This document shows positions 7,409 to 16,797 of a DNA stretch of 64,000 nucleotides, piece after piece. Position 1 is the first letter of the stretch, and every line of letters starts with the position of its first letter. The position numbers and the translations under genes are program-made. Below the pieces are notes generated by a model, which was given only the letters and a program-made list of their open reading frames with translations, was not told the DNA's origin and did not search any database. The DNA comes from Candidatus Margulisiibacteriota bacterium. Lineage in GTDB: Bacteria; Margulisbacteria; WOR-1; O2-12-FULL-45-9; XYB2-FULL-48-7. The stretch covers positions 391,162 to 455,161 of the forward strand of contig JBAZTH010000003.1 of NCBI GenBank assembly GCA_041661965.1. Reading direction: 5' to 3'.

Positions 7409-9171
7409 AGCTTTTTAATAATTTCCGCTTCGCCCTTTTCTTTTCCTTCATCGGGATCGTCGTTATTAGTTTCGCGATCCTGATCTCGATCGCTGTTCCC
7501 CGCCTAAAAACGATCGAAGTTAGCCGCGAGAGCGAGGCCCTTTCGCAGCAGCTCTTTCTCTCGGCCAATGATTTTTCCCGGGTCCTGGCCCGGCCGAAAG
7601 AGCTTCAGGGTTTGAGCCTGGAATACGCCAATATTCTGGGGAACCGGATAACGGTTGTCGATCTTAACGGTCGGGTCCTGGCCGATTCGCAGGTTAAGGC
7701 GGCAGGGCTTGAAAATCACCGCGATCGGCCGGAAATCATCGAGGCTCGGGAAAAAGGGCTGGGGAAGGCGATCCGCTACAGCGCGACTTTACGCAAAGAG
7801 CTGATCTATGTCGCCGTGCCGATCAAAAAAGACGGCCAAAAGATCGGGTTCCTCCGGTTTGCCGTCCCCTTAAATTACGCCACTAATGTTTTTCGTTTAT
7901 ATAAATCGGTCTGGCTGGCTCTGTTTATTTCGGTGATCGTGGCGGTTATTTCGAGCGCCTGGCTGGCCCGCTCGTTCGCCAATCCGATCAGCCGCTTATC
8001 GGACGTCGCCAAGCGGATCGCCGCCGGCAAATTTGAGAACCGGTTCTTCCGCCGCTCCCGTTACGAAGTCGGGGAATTGGAGCGGGCGATGGAGCGGATG
8101 AGCCAGTACTTAAGGATCACCTTCGATAAACTTTCGGCCAAGAAAAGCCAGATCGGCGCGGTCCTATCCAGCCTGAACGAGGGGGTCCTGGCGGTCGATC
8201 GCGAGGGGAACGTGATCCTGGCCAACCCGGTCATTGAAAAAATTCTCGGGGTGACCGAACCGGAGATCAAGGGGAAAACGATCCGTGAAGTCGTGCGGAA
8301 CAACGAGATTACCGAGCTGATAACCAAGGCGCTGCGGACGGGAGAACGGGTTAGGGAGGAGATCCAGGTTTTTCACCCTTTTGAAGGGATCTTTGACGCC
8401 CACGCCGGGCCGGTCTTAAACGAAGAGAATATCGTGATCGGCGTGGTCTGTGTTTTGCATGACATGACCGACTTGCGCAAGTTGGAGAAGATCCGTTCGG
8501 AATTCGTGGCCAATGTTTCCCATGAGTTGAAAACACCGCTAACGGTGATCAGGACGAACGTGGAAAATCTTCTCGGGGGCGCCCTGAACGATCCGGCCCA
8601 TAACGCCGAATTCGTGAAAAAGATCGATAAGCACGCCCGCAATCTGTCGGTTTTGATCGATGATATTCTGGAGCTTTCCCGCCTGGAAGCGAAGAAGGAG
8701 CTCGGCCCGTTCACCCGGATCAATATGGAGGAGATCATGATCAAAGCGATCGAAACGATTGCCGAAAAGGCCCGCCAGAAAGAGATCGGCATTGTGACCC
8801 AATGCCCCGGTGAACCGGTCATCATCAATGGGATCGAAGATCATCTCTACCGGGCGATCCTTAATCTGCTGGAGAACGCGGTCAATTATTCCGATCCTAA
8901 GGCGCAGATCTCGATCAGTTGCCGGAGAGAAGCCGACCGGGTTAAGATAATGATCGCCGACACCGGGGTCGGGATCGCCGAACATCATCTTCCCAGGATC
9001 TTTGAGCGTTTCTACCGGACCGATGTCGCCCGCTCCCGGGAGCTTGGCGGGACCGGCCTGGGGCTGGCGATCGTCAAGCACGTTATCAACCTGCACAATG
9101 GAACGATCGAAGTTAAAAGCGTCGAGGGGAAGGGGTCGACCTTTATCTTAACTCTGCCGATTGTAACCTAG
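7405..9171 (+). CDS. phoR: PhoR-type sensor histidine kinase
   Basis: The 588-residue membrane kinase has a first membrane segment (about 8-29), an extracytoplasmic region, a second membrane segment (about 168-188), HAMP, a PAS domain (about 245-345), a HisKA domain with phosphoacceptor His373 in VSHELKTPL, and a HATPase domain with N, G1 (DTGVGI) and G2 (GGTGLGL) boxes. It begins with GTG overlapping the phoB stop by four bases. PhoR proteins usually sense phosphate status through contact with PstB and PhoU; both are encoded downstream. Confidence 0.93.
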   Translation: MKLFNNFRFALFFSFIGIVVISFAILISIAVPRLKTIEVSRESEALSQQLFLSANDFSRVLARPKELQGLSLEYANILGNRITVVDLNGRVLADSQVKAAGLENHRDRPEIIEAREKGLGKAIRYSATLRKELIYVAVPIKKDGQKIGFLRFAVPLNYATNVFRLYKSVWLALFISVIVAVISSAWLARSFANPISRLSDVAKRIAAGKFENRFFRRSRYEVGELERAMERMSQYLRITFDKLSAKKSQIGAVLSSLNEGVLAVDREGNVILANPVIEKILGVTEPEIKGKTIREVVRNNEITELITKALRTGERVREEIQVFHPFEGIFDAHAGPVLNEENIVIGVVCVLHDMTDLRKLEKIRSEFVANVSHELKTPLTVIRTNVENLLGGALNDPAHNAEFVKKIDKHARNLSVLIDDILELSRLEAKKELGPFTRINMEEIMIKAIETIAEKARQKEIGIVTQCPGEPVIINGIEDHLYRAILNLLENAVNYSDPKAQISISCRREADRVKIMIADTGVGIAEHHLPRIFERFYRTDVARSRELGGTGLGLAIVKHVINLHNGTIEVKSVEGKGSTFILTLPIVT

Positions 9172-9228
9172 TATTTTACCTGCTTGTAACAAATTATTCA
9201 TTATCCCTTAACCTTGTTAATCCATAAT
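9161..9228 (+). promoter_or_regulatory. Candidate PHO box and promoter upstream of porin-pstSCAB
   Basis: TTGTAAC occurs at 9161 and 9184 and TTAACC at 9208; the GTAACA core (9186-9191) and TTAACC are exactly 22 bp apart. CATAAT (9223-9228) follows TTAACC after 9 bp. The same arrangement, TTAACA then 9 bp then GATAAT, occurs before pstS2. Direct repeats with 11-bp phase are typical of PhoB-family operators. Confidence 0.55.
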
Positions 9229-9309
9229 CAACTTGCAAGCTCTGATAAAGGAGGAGGGCGGCAATAACCGGATCGTTAACCAGGTTAATAATTGAAAAGG
9301 AGTGAAGCG

Positions 9310-10611
9310 ATGAAAAAAATGATTGTCCTAACTTTTTTATTGATCCTGACCGTGACGCTGACCGCTTCTTTGACATCGGCCCAAACCGCGGAACAGAAAA
9401 AAGTTGAAAATTATATTGACGGCTTAAAAGTGAAGTTGGCGGCGGCCCAAAAGATACGAGATAATAAAAGAATAACTATCCTGCGGCAATTGATCGGCGA
9501 CGCCGGGCTTCGTTTGGACAAGATCAAAGCTACGGAGGCTTCGGTCGCGGCGGCCGAAAAGGACGATCAACTGACGGAGTTGAAAGAAGAGACCAACGCG
9601 GCGCTGGTCAGCTTAAAGAGCGAATTAGAAAAGGTGAAAGCGGAAAATAAAGACGCCAAAGTTGGCGGCGTGATATTTTTCCACTGGCAGAAATACACCC
9701 AGAATGCCGGCTCGTCAAATTATAATCAGTTTGATGTCAGCCGGGCTTATTTGGATTTCAAGAAGAAGTTGGGTGATGACGCCGGTGTCCGGGTGACCCT
9801 GGACGTTCGGCGGCTGGACACTTCCTCTACCGGGCCCGATCCGAACAAAAAGACCCAGAACCTGTTTGATTACCTTAAATACGCCTATCTCGAAAAACCG
9901 GTCCCGGTTCCGGCCGCCATTCAGTTGGTTCCGTTCACCTTGACCGCCAAGATCGGCTTGCAGCACACCGCCTGGATCGATTGGGCGGACAAGCTACTCA
10001 ACATCCGCTTTATTGCCAAGACCCTGCTTGATAATGAAGGGGTGATGAGCTCTTCCGATTTTGGGTTGGGAGCCTTGGGGAAAGTCAGCGTCAGCGGTTT
10101 CCCGGAGGTCGAGTACCACGCGACCCTCCTTAACGGGGCGGGTTACGCCAAGCCGGAATCCGACGCGCGCAAAGACCTGGGCTTGCGGCTTAACGCGACC
10201 GTTTACAATGATGATAATTTGGGGGGCGTGATCGTCGGCTTGTTCGGCAATGTCGCCGGCCTAAAGACCGACGCTTCAATGGATAGCCACACCAAGAAGC
10301 AGGCGGTCGCTTTGCTGGGACTAAAAAATAATACTTACTCCGCCGGGATCGAATACCTTTATGGGACCAATATTTCCGGCTACAGCGTCGGCGGGACATT
10401 TTTAGTCAATCCCGGCTGGACCCTTTTAGCCAGGCTGGACAACTATGACCCTTCTCGGAGCGCCGGCAATAATGAAGTTAGCCGGTCGATCTACGGTTTG
10501 ATCTATGACTGGGGGAAAGATGTCAGGATCGCGGCTGACCTGCAGAATTCCAAGACCGGGACCGGCTTGGCGACCAGCATCTTTTACCTGCACAGCATGA
10601 TTACGATCTAA
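9310..10611 (+). CDS. Outer-membrane porin, probably phosphate/anion-selective
   Basis: The 433-residue protein has a cleavable signal peptide ending near TSAQTA, a short helical coiled-coil segment (about 30-110) rich in Lys and Glu, and a C-terminal part with alternating beta-strand patterns ending in an aromatic/hydrophobic strand, as in OprP/OprO-like porins. Its place between phoR and pstS suggests that it passes phosphate through the outer membrane. The start at 9310 follows AGGAG by 7 nt; an upstream in-frame start at 9292 lies before that site and is less likely. The N-terminal coiled coil could contact peptidoglycan, but this is inference. Confidence 0.8.
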   Translation: MKKMIVLTFLLILTVTLTASLTSAQTAEQKKVENYIDGLKVKLAAAQKIRDNKRITILRQLIGDAGLRLDKIKATEASVAAAEKDDQLTELKEETNAALVSLKSELEKVKAENKDAKVGGVIFFHWQKYTQNAGSSNYNQFDVSRAYLDFKKKLGDDAGVRVTLDVRRLDTSSTGPDPNKKTQNLFDYLKYAYLEKPVPVPAAIQLVPFTLTAKIGLQHTAWIDWADKLLNIRFIAKTLLDNEGVMSSSDFGLGALGKVSVSGFPEVEYHATLLNGAGYAKPESDARKDLGLRLNATVYNDDNLGGVIVGLFGNVAGLKTDASMDSHTKKQAVALLGLKNNTYSAGIEYLYGTNISGYSVGGTFLVNPGWTLLARLDNYDPSRSAGNNEVSRSIYGLIYDWGKDVRIAADLQNSKTGTGLATSIFYLHSMITI

Positions 10612-10623
10612 GGAGGGAAAATT

Positions 10624-11655
10624 ATGATTAAGAAAACAGTTGCCATTGTCATCTCCCTGGTCCTGATTGCCGGCGCGGCGCTGGCCGTTTCCCTGAACGG
10701 GGCGGGGGCGACCTTTCCTTACCCGATCTATGTTAAATGGAACAAGATGTTTGCCGACAAAACCGGGACCCAGGTCAATTACCAGGGGATCGGGTCGGGC
10801 GGCGGGATCCGTCAGTTTGCCGCTAAGATCACCGACTTCGGCGGGAGCGATGCTCCGATGACCGAGAAGCAGATGTCCGATGCCGGCGGCGATATTCTCC
10901 ATATTCCGACGGTTATGGGGGCGGTTGCCGTTTCCTATAATCTTCCGGGCGTAAAAGGCTTGCGACTCGATCAAGATACGCTTGGCCGAATATTCCTCGG
11001 TCGGATTAAAAAATGGGACGATCCGGCGATCGCCGCGCTTAATCCCGGGGCCGACTTGCCGAGCAAAAGCGTTTTGATCGCGCACCGGAGCGATGGCAGC
11101 GGGACGACTCATATTTTTACTTCCTATTTAGCCAAGGTCAGCACTGCCTGGGCGGCCGAAGTGGGGGCGGGGAGCGCCGTCTCCTGGCCAACCGGGATCG
11201 GCGGCAAAGGGAATGCCGGCGTCGCGGGAGTGATCAAGGGAAATGAGGGGGCGATCGGTTACGTTGAGCTTTCTTACGCGATCAGCAATGATTTGCCGGT
11301 TGTTTCCCTCAAGAACCGGAGCGGTAAATATGTTAAGCCGTCGATTGCTTCAACTACGGCGGCGGCCGACGGAGCGCTCGGTTCAAGCAAGCTGGCCAAA
11401 CAGATCGCGGCCGGTGATTTTAGGCTTGATCTGACCAACGCTCCCGGCAAGGATTCTTATCCAATAGTCGGGATGACCTGGATATTGGTCAGACAGAAAT
11501 TGGCGGACGCGGAAAAAGGGAACGCGTTGAAAAACTATCTTAAATGGGCGTTAACGGAAGGACAGCAATACGCTGGTTCGCTTCTTTACGCTCCTTTGCC
11601 GGAGAGTATGGCCGACAAAGTTTTGAGGCTGATCAATTCAATTGAGATCGAATAA
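10624..11655 (+). CDS. pstS: Phosphate-binding protein PstS (first system)
   Basis: The 343-residue protein has a signal peptide (ending near ALA, residue 21) and a PstS-type solute-binding fold beginning LNGAGATFPYPIY. Phosphate-contact segments are visible: GAGATFPYP, GGSDAPM and RSDGSGTTHIF. It captures phosphate in the periplasm and delivers it to PstC1-PstA1. A strong AGGAGG site precedes the ATG. Unlike the second PstS it carries no lipobox cysteine, so it should be soluble. It overlaps the pstC1 start by 14 bases. Confidence 0.95.
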   Translation: MIKKTVAIVISLVLIAGAALAVSLNGAGATFPYPIYVKWNKMFADKTGTQVNYQGIGSGGGIRQFAAKITDFGGSDAPMTEKQMSDAGGDILHIPTVMGAVAVSYNLPGVKGLRLDQDTLGRIFLGRIKKWDDPAIAALNPGADLPSKSVLIAHRSDGSGTTHIFTSYLAKVSTAWAAEVGAGSAVSWPTGIGGKGNAGVAGVIKGNEGAIGYVELSYAISNDLPVVSLKNRSGKYVKPSIASTTAAADGALGSSKLAKQIAAGDFRLDLTNAPGKDSYPIVGMTWILVRQKLADAEKGNALKNYLKWALTEGQQYAGSLLYAPLPESMADKVLRLINSIEIE

Positions 11656-12562
11656 AGCAATAAGATCGGGGGATGCGGCTTTTAAAGCGATTACTTTGGT
11701 TTTCGCGGCCAGCATCCCCTTGCTTCTTTTTTCGCTGATAGCGGTCCTGCTCTTCTGGGCCTGGCCGGCGATCCGTCATTTTGGCTGGGGTTTTATTTTT
11801 AGCTCCGCCTGGGACCCGCTGGCCGACAACTACGGCGCGCTCCCTTTTATTTACGGGACCTTGATGTCATCGCTCATTGCCCTGCTGATCGCCGTGCCGC
11901 TCGGGCTGGGCTGCGCGATTTTTATTTCGGAGATCTATAGGTCGAAAACGCGCGAGTATATCGCCTTAATGGTGGAACTGCTGGCGGCGATCCCTTCGGT
12001 TGTTTACGGCCTCTGGGGGATCTTTGTCCTGGCCCCATTTTCCGCCGCCTATATCCAGCCGGCGCTTAAAAGCGCGTTCGGTTTTTTGCCGTTTTTTCAG
12101 GGGCCTACTTCCGGGCCGAGCCTTTTGACCGGCGGGATAATTTTAGCGATCATGATCCTGCCGACCATTACCGCGCTGTCGCGCGAAGTGCTTCAGGCGG
12201 TCCCTTACAGTTTGCGGGAATCGGCCATGGCGCTCGGCGCCACCAGGTGGGAGACCTTTAAAACGGCGGTCTTTGGGCCGGCCCGTTCCGGGATTATCGG
12301 CGCGATCATTCTTGGCTTAGGCCGGGCGCTGGGAGAGACCATGGCGGTCACGATGGTGATCGGCAATCGGCCGCAAGTTTCCGCGTCGGTCTTCGCGCCG
12401 GCTTATTCTCTGGCGGCGGTGATCGCCAACGAGTTCGCTGAAGCGGGGACCGAATTGAACCTCGCGGCCCTGATCGAGCTCGCGCTGGTTCTGCTTATCA
12501 TTACGATCGCGGTCAACGGTTTGGCAAGGTATTTAGTATGGCAAACGACACTCAAAAGCTGA
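11642..12562 (+). CDS. pstC: Phosphate ABC transporter permease PstC (first system)
   Basis: The 306-residue protein has about six membrane helices and the EAA loop that contacts the ATPase (SAMALGATRWET near residues 196-207, followed by a GRALGETMAV segment). It pairs with PstA1. A TTG at 11642, inside the end of pstS, is the only credible start that includes the whole first helix. The gene overlaps pstA1 by 25 bases, so translation of the three genes is coupled. Confidence 0.93.
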   Translation: MRSNKAIRSGDAAFKAITLVFAASIPLLLFSLIAVLLFWAWPAIRHFGWGFIFSSAWDPLADNYGALPFIYGTLMSSLIALLIAVPLGLGCAIFISEIYRSKTREYIALMVELLAAIPSVVYGLWGIFVLAPFSAAYIQPALKSAFGFLPFFQGPTSGPSLLTGGIILAIMILPTITALSREVLQAVPYSLRESAMALGATRWETFKTAVFGPARSGIIGAIILGLGRALGETMAVTMVIGNRPQVSASVFAPAYSLAAVIANEFAEAGTELNLAALIELALVLLIITIAVNGLARYLVWQTTLKS

Positions 12563-13386
12563 TCCGGGAGATAAAGGAGGGCTGTTTTTTGACGGCCGTT
12601 TTTTTAAGCGCGGTGATTGCGGTCCTGCCTTTGATTGCGGTCCTCGGCTATGTTTTTGTTAAAGGGATCGGCGCTTTCGATTGGGCTTTTTTTACCAGAC
12701 TGCCGGCGCCGGTCGGCGACCCCGGCGGCGGAATGGCCAACGCGATCGTCGGGACTTTTATCCTGGTGGGGCTGGCTTGCCTGGTCGGACTGCCGATCGG
12801 GATCTTCGGCGGGATCTGGCTGGCGCAGTACGGATCGGGGAAACGGGGCTTTTTTATCCGCTATTCGGCCGATGTCCTTTCAAGTTTGCCGAGCATTGTC
12901 ATCGGCATTTTCGCTTACGTGCTGATTGTGGCGACGATGAAGCGCTTTTCGGCGATCGCCGGCGGCTTCGCGCTGGGGATCATTATGATCCCGGTCGTGA
13001 CCCGGACCACTGAAGAGATGGTGAAAATGGTCCCGCGCACCCTTTATGAGGCGGGTTTGGCGCTCGGTTTGCCGGAGTGGAAGGTTTCCCTGTGGATAGT
13101 TTTTCGCACCGCCTGGAACGGGATCTTTACCGGGGTGATCCTGGCGGTAGCCAGGATCATGGGGGAGACCGCTCCGCTGATCTTTACCGCCTTCAATACG
13201 ATGTATTGGAACCTGCGGATCGATCAGCCGATGGCTTCCATGACCGTGCAGATCTACAATTACGCGATCTCGCCGTTTGACGAGTGGCAGGCTAAAGCCT
13301 GGGCCGGCTCGCTCACTCTGGTCTTTATCATATTACTGGTTACGCTGGTCGTAAGAAAATTTTCAAAGAGGGTATATTATGGATAA
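12538..13386 (+). CDS. pstA: Phosphate ABC transporter permease PstA (first system)
   Basis: The 282-residue protein has six predicted membrane helices and the conserved coupling loop (AGLALGLPEWK) followed by ARIMGETAPLIFTA, typical of PstA. It forms the channel with PstC1. The ATG lies within the end of pstC1, and its own stop overlaps pstB1 by 8 bases, giving a compact coupled operon. Confidence 0.93.
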   Translation: MANDTQKLIREIKEGCFLTAVFLSAVIAVLPLIAVLGYVFVKGIGAFDWAFFTRLPAPVGDPGGGMANAIVGTFILVGLACLVGLPIGIFGGIWLAQYGSGKRGFFIRYSADVLSSLPSIVIGIFAYVLIVATMKRFSAIAGGFALGIIMIPVVTRTTEEMVKMVPRTLYEAGLALGLPEWKVSLWIVFRTAWNGIFTGVILAVARIMGETAPLIFTAFNTMYWNLRIDQPMASMTVQIYNYAISPFDEWQAKAWAGSLTLVFIILLVTLVVRKFSKRVYYG

Positions 13387-14146
13387 ATTGCCGATCAAAA
13401 TGAAAGCGTCCGGCTTGAACGCCTGGTTTTCCGGCAAACAGGCGCTCAAAGAAATAAATATGGAGATTTACGCCAACAAGGTAACGGCGGTAATCGGTCC
13501 GTCGGGCTGCGGTAAATCAACTTTTGTCCGGAATCTCAACCGACTTCATGAGACGATCCCGGAAGCGGCCGTGGCGGGGCAGGTATTTTTGGATGGGGAA
13601 GATATTTTTCGGCCCCGCTATGACCTGGTCGCCCTGCGGCGCAGAGTCGGGATGGTTTTCCAGAAGCCGACCCCGTTTCCTACCATGTCGATTTACGACA
13701 ACGCGGCGGCGGGGATAAAAATTGCCGGTCGGGTCGACCGGGGGATCCTTGACCAAACGGTCGAGACCGCTTTGAAACAAGCGGCGCTTTGGAGCGAGGT
13801 CAAAGACATTCTGGATAAGCCGGGGATCGGCCTTTCCGGCGGACAGCAGCAGCGTTTGTGCATTGCCCGGACCCTGGCGGTCAAACCGGAAGTAATTCTT
13901 CTTGATGAGCCTTGCTCCGCGCTCGACCCGATCTCGACCGGCAAGATCGAAGAATTGATCCAGGAGTTGAAGAATGACTATACGATCGTGATCGTGACCC
14001 ACAACATGCAGCAGGCGGCGCGGGTCGCCGATTTTACCGGGTTTTTCCTGCTCGGCGAACTAATTGAGTTTGGCGTTACCGGTAAAATTTTCACCGCTCC
14101 GATCGATAAGCGGACCGAAGATTACGTGACGGGAAGGTTCGGCTAG
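13379..14146 (+). CDS. pstB: Phosphate ABC transporter ATPase PstB (first system, canonical)
   Basis: The 255-residue ATPase has every expected motif: Walker A GPSGCGKST, Q-loop VFQKPTPFP, signature LSGGQQQR, Walker B LLDEPCSALDP and switch THNMQQAARV. It energises PstC1-PstA1, presumably as a homodimer. It serves as the internal reference against which the two PstB copies of the second system look degenerate. It ends ten bases before the PHO-box-like repeats of the second operon. Confidence 0.96.
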   Translation: MDKLPIKMKASGLNAWFSGKQALKEINMEIYANKVTAVIGPSGCGKSTFVRNLNRLHETIPEAAVAGQVFLDGEDIFRPRYDLVALRRRVGMVFQKPTPFPTMSIYDNAAAGIKIAGRVDRGILDQTVETALKQAALWSEVKDILDKPGIGLSGGQQQRLCIARTLAVKPEVILLDEPCSALDPISTGKIEELIQELKNDYTIVIVTHNMQQAARVADFTGFFLLGELIEFGVTGKIFTAPIDKRTEDYVTGRFG

Positions 14147-14156
14147 TTACCGGGTT

Positions 14157-14199
14157 TTAACATTTATGTAACCTGGATTTAACATTGGTATAAGATAAT
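14157..14199 (+). promoter_or_regulatory. Candidate PHO box and promoter upstream of the second pst operon
   Basis: TTAACA (14157-14162), GTAACC (14168-14173) and TTAACA (14179-14184) are spaced exactly 11 bp apart. GATAAT (14194-14199) follows after 9 bp. No -35 box is seen, which is usual for activator-dependent pho promoters. The expected transcript starts about 5 nt before the pstS2 ATG. Confidence 0.7.
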
Positions 14200-14210
14200 G
14201 AAAACAAAAG

Positions 14211-15074
14211 ATGTCAGGCAAGATGCTCAAAACTATGTTGTTGCTGATCTTGTCGGCCGGTCTGCTTATGACGGCCGGGTGCGGCCGCGGCAACAAGGCT
14301 ATCCAGATCAAAGGATCGGATACCATGGTTAACCTGGCGGAGGCCTGGACCGAAAGTTATCTGGAAAAATCACCGGAGAGCGCGGTTGCCGTTACCGGCG
14401 GTGGTTCGGGCGCCGGGTTTGCTTCCTTGATCAGCGGGACGACCGACATTGCCCTGGCTTCCCGGGAAATGCATCATAAAGAGATCCTGCTGGCCAATAA
14501 AAGAGGGGTCTATCCATTGGAGCTGCAGGTCGCCAGCGATGGCATTGTCGTTGTTGTGCACCCTTCGAATCCGATCGAACGCCTGACGATCAAGCAGCTT
14601 TCCGACATTTTCACCGGCAAGGTCACCAATTGGCGATCGCTTGGCGGACCTGATAAAAGGATCGTTGCTTTGTCGCGTGAGCGGAACTCCGGCACCCATG
14701 TCTTTTTTTTGGAAACGATCGTTAAGCTCGGTCAAAAGAAAAACCCCAACGAATTCGCTTCCGGCGTCCTGATGATGCCGTCTTCCCAATCGGTCGTCGA
14801 GGAAGTGATTTCCAATCCGTCGGCGATCGGCTATATCGGGCTCGGTTATTTAAACAAAAAACAAAAAGCCCTGGGGGTCGGCCGAACAGACGCCGGCCCG
14901 TTTGTCGTCCCGAACATGTTGACGGTCAAAGAGAACAGGTATCCGATCTCGCGCTCGCTCCTTTTCTACACGAACGGAACGCCGGAGGCCAGGGTCCAAT
15001 CCTTTATTAATTATGTTTTGAGCCCGGCCGGCCAGGCGATCGTCAAAAAAATGGACTTTGTGCCGATAAAATGA
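14211..15074 (+). CDS. pstS: Phosphate-binding lipoprotein PstS (second system)
   Basis: The 287-residue protein begins with a lipoprotein signal peptide ending in the lipobox MTAGC, so it is membrane-anchored. The mature part (IKGSDTMVNLAEAW, TGGGSGAGF, ALASREM, RERNSGTHVFF) matches the short PstS family. Having a soluble PstS in system 1 and an anchored PstS in system 2 suggests different affinity or expression windows. No ribosome binding site is evident at 14211; an alternative ATG at 14223 also keeps the signal peptide. The stop overlaps pstC2 by four bases (ATGA). Confidence 0.93.
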   Translation: MSGKMLKTMLLLILSAGLLMTAGCGRGNKAIQIKGSDTMVNLAEAWTESYLEKSPESAVAVTGGGSGAGFASLISGTTDIALASREMHHKEILLANKRGVYPLELQVASDGIVVVVHPSNPIERLTIKQLSDIFTGKVTNWRSLGGPDKRIVALSRERNSGTHVFFLETIVKLGQKKNPNEFASGVLMMPSSQSVVEEVISNPSAIGYIGLGYLNKKQKALGVGRTDAGPFVVPNMLTVKENRYPISRSLLFYTNGTPEARVQSFINYVLSPAGQAIVKKMDFVPIK

Positions 15075-15952
15075 ACAAGTGGTTGGAAAAAATAATTGAA
15101 AAGTTGATCTTTATTTCCGGGATCGGCTCGATCGTCTTCGTCCTGCTGATCCTCTTTTTCCTGCTTAAAGAAGGGTTGTCGCTTTTTTCTTCGGTCAATG
15201 TTCTGGCTTTTCTTTTCGGGACCAACTGGTATCCGATCTCGGAGCCGCCGCAATTCGGGATCCTGCCGCTGATCCTCGGCTCGCTCTGGGTGACTCTCGG
15301 GGCGGTCGTGATCGCCGTGCCGCTGGGGATCGGGTCCGCTCTCTACGTGGCGGAAGTCGCCCCCGGCTGGCTGAAAGAGATCTTAAAATCCGGGATCGAG
15401 CTCCTGGCCGCCATTCCCAGCATCGTCCTTGGCTTCATCGGGATCGCGACCCTGGCCCCTTTTCTGAAAAACATTTTCAACCTGCCGAGCGGCCTAACGG
15501 CGCTGGCCGGTTCGATCATGCTCGCTTTCATGGCGATGCCGACGATCGTCTCGATTATCGAAGATTCGATCAACTCTGTTCCGAAAAGTTACCGCGAAGG
15601 TTCGCTGGCCCTTGGCGCGACCCGCTGGCAGACGATCTACCGGGTCATTTTGCCGGCCGCGTCGTCCGGCATCCTGGCGGCGATCATGCTCGGGATCGGC
15701 CGGGTAGTGGGTGAAACGATGGCTGTTCTGATGATCACCGGCAATGCGGCGATCCTGCCGACCAGTATTTTACAGCCGGTTCGGACCCTGACGGCGACGA
15801 TCGCGGCGGAAATGGGAGAGGCGGTCTCCGGCAGTTCCCATTATTACGCTTTGTTCGCGATCGGGATCGTTCTTTTTGTCATCAGCTTTTTAATAAACCT
15901 GGTCGCTGATTTCTTCCTGAACCGCGGCAAGAAAAGGAACCGGAAACGATGA
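15071..15952 (+). CDS. pstC: Phosphate ABC transporter permease PstC (second system)
   Basis: The 293-residue protein has six predicted membrane helices and the PstC coupling loop SLALGATRWQT followed by GRVVGETMAVLM. It shares the overall PstC pattern with the first-system copy but is clearly diverged. It overlaps both neighbours by four bases. It should pair with PstA2, and each permease would contact one of two unlike ATPases. Confidence 0.93.
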   Translation: MNKWLEKIIEKLIFISGIGSIVFVLLILFFLLKEGLSLFSSVNVLAFLFGTNWYPISEPPQFGILPLILGSLWVTLGAVVIAVPLGIGSALYVAEVAPGWLKEILKSGIELLAAIPSIVLGFIGIATLAPFLKNIFNLPSGLTALAGSIMLAFMAMPTIVSIIEDSINSVPKSYREGSLALGATRWQTIYRVILPAASSGILAAIMLGIGRVVGETMAVLMITGNAAILPTSILQPVRTLTATIAAEMGEAVSGSSHYYALFAIGIVLFVISFLINLVADFFLNRGKKRNRKR

Positions 15953-16797
15953 TCGATTCCAAACTAAAAGAAAAGATCGCTTTTGTTTTGTTGCTGGCGG
16001 CGACCATTATCGTGATCGCGCCGGTCGTCTTGATCATGGCCCTTCTTCTTTTTAACGGCTTGCCGGCGATCAGTTTCGACTTTTTGTTTTCCATTCCCAA
16101 AGATGGGATGAGGGCGGGGGGGATTTGGCCGGCGATCGTTGGGACCTTATATTTAATGGCGGTGACGGCAGTTTTTTCCATTCCTTTTGGGATCATGGCG
16201 GCGATCTATCTGAACGAATACGCTAAACGGAACTGGCTGACCCGGGCGATCGAGCTGGCGATCATCAATTTGGCCGGCGTTCCGTCAATCGTTTACGGTC
16301 TTTTCGGCTTGAGCCTTTTCGTCGAATTCCTCGGCTTCGGCGCTTCGATCCTGGCTGGGTCGCTGACCCTGGCGATCATGACCCTGCCGGTCGTTATTAC
16401 CGCGACGCGGGAGGCGCTCGGTTCCGTTCCCCGTTCTTTCCGCGAAGTCAGTTTTTCTCTTGGCGCTTCGCGCTGGCAGACGGTCCGGCACGTTGTTCTG
16501 CCGAACGCGATCCCCGGGATCCTGACCGGGACGATCCTGGGTCTTTCCCGGGCGGCGGGAGAGACCGCGCCGATCCTTTTTACCGTGGCCGCTTTCTATC
16601 TGCCGAAACTCCCGACTTCGGTTTACGATCAGGCGATGGCGCTGCCTTATCATATTTATGTTCTTTCCACCCAGGTGCCCAACGTCAGCGTTAAAATGCA
16701 GTATGGGACGGTGCTTGTCCTGGTCGGCATCATTTTTATCTTGAACATCGTTGCTTCATACATCAGATCATATTTCAGGAAGAAGAAAACATGGTAA
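15949..16797 (+). CDS. pstA: Phosphate ABC transporter permease PstA (second system)
   Basis: The 282-residue protein has six predicted membrane helices, the coupling loop SFSLGASRWQT and the LSRAAGETAPILFT segment typical of PstA. The ATG overlaps the pstC2 stop by four bases, and its stop overlaps pstB2 by 7 bases. Its tight linkage to pstB2 and pstB3 argues that both ATPases belong to this transporter. Confidence 0.93.
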   Translation: MIDSKLKEKIAFVLLLAATIIVIAPVVLIMALLLFNGLPAISFDFLFSIPKDGMRAGGIWPAIVGTLYLMAVTAVFSIPFGIMAAIYLNEYAKRNWLTRAIELAIINLAGVPSIVYGLFGLSLFVEFLGFGASILAGSLTLAIMTLPVVITATREALGSVPRSFREVSFSLGASRWQTVRHVVLPNAIPGILTGTILGLSRAAGETAPILFTVAAFYLPKLPTSVYDQAMALPYHIYVLSTQVPNVSVKMQYGTVLVLVGIIFILNIVASYIRSYFRKKKTW

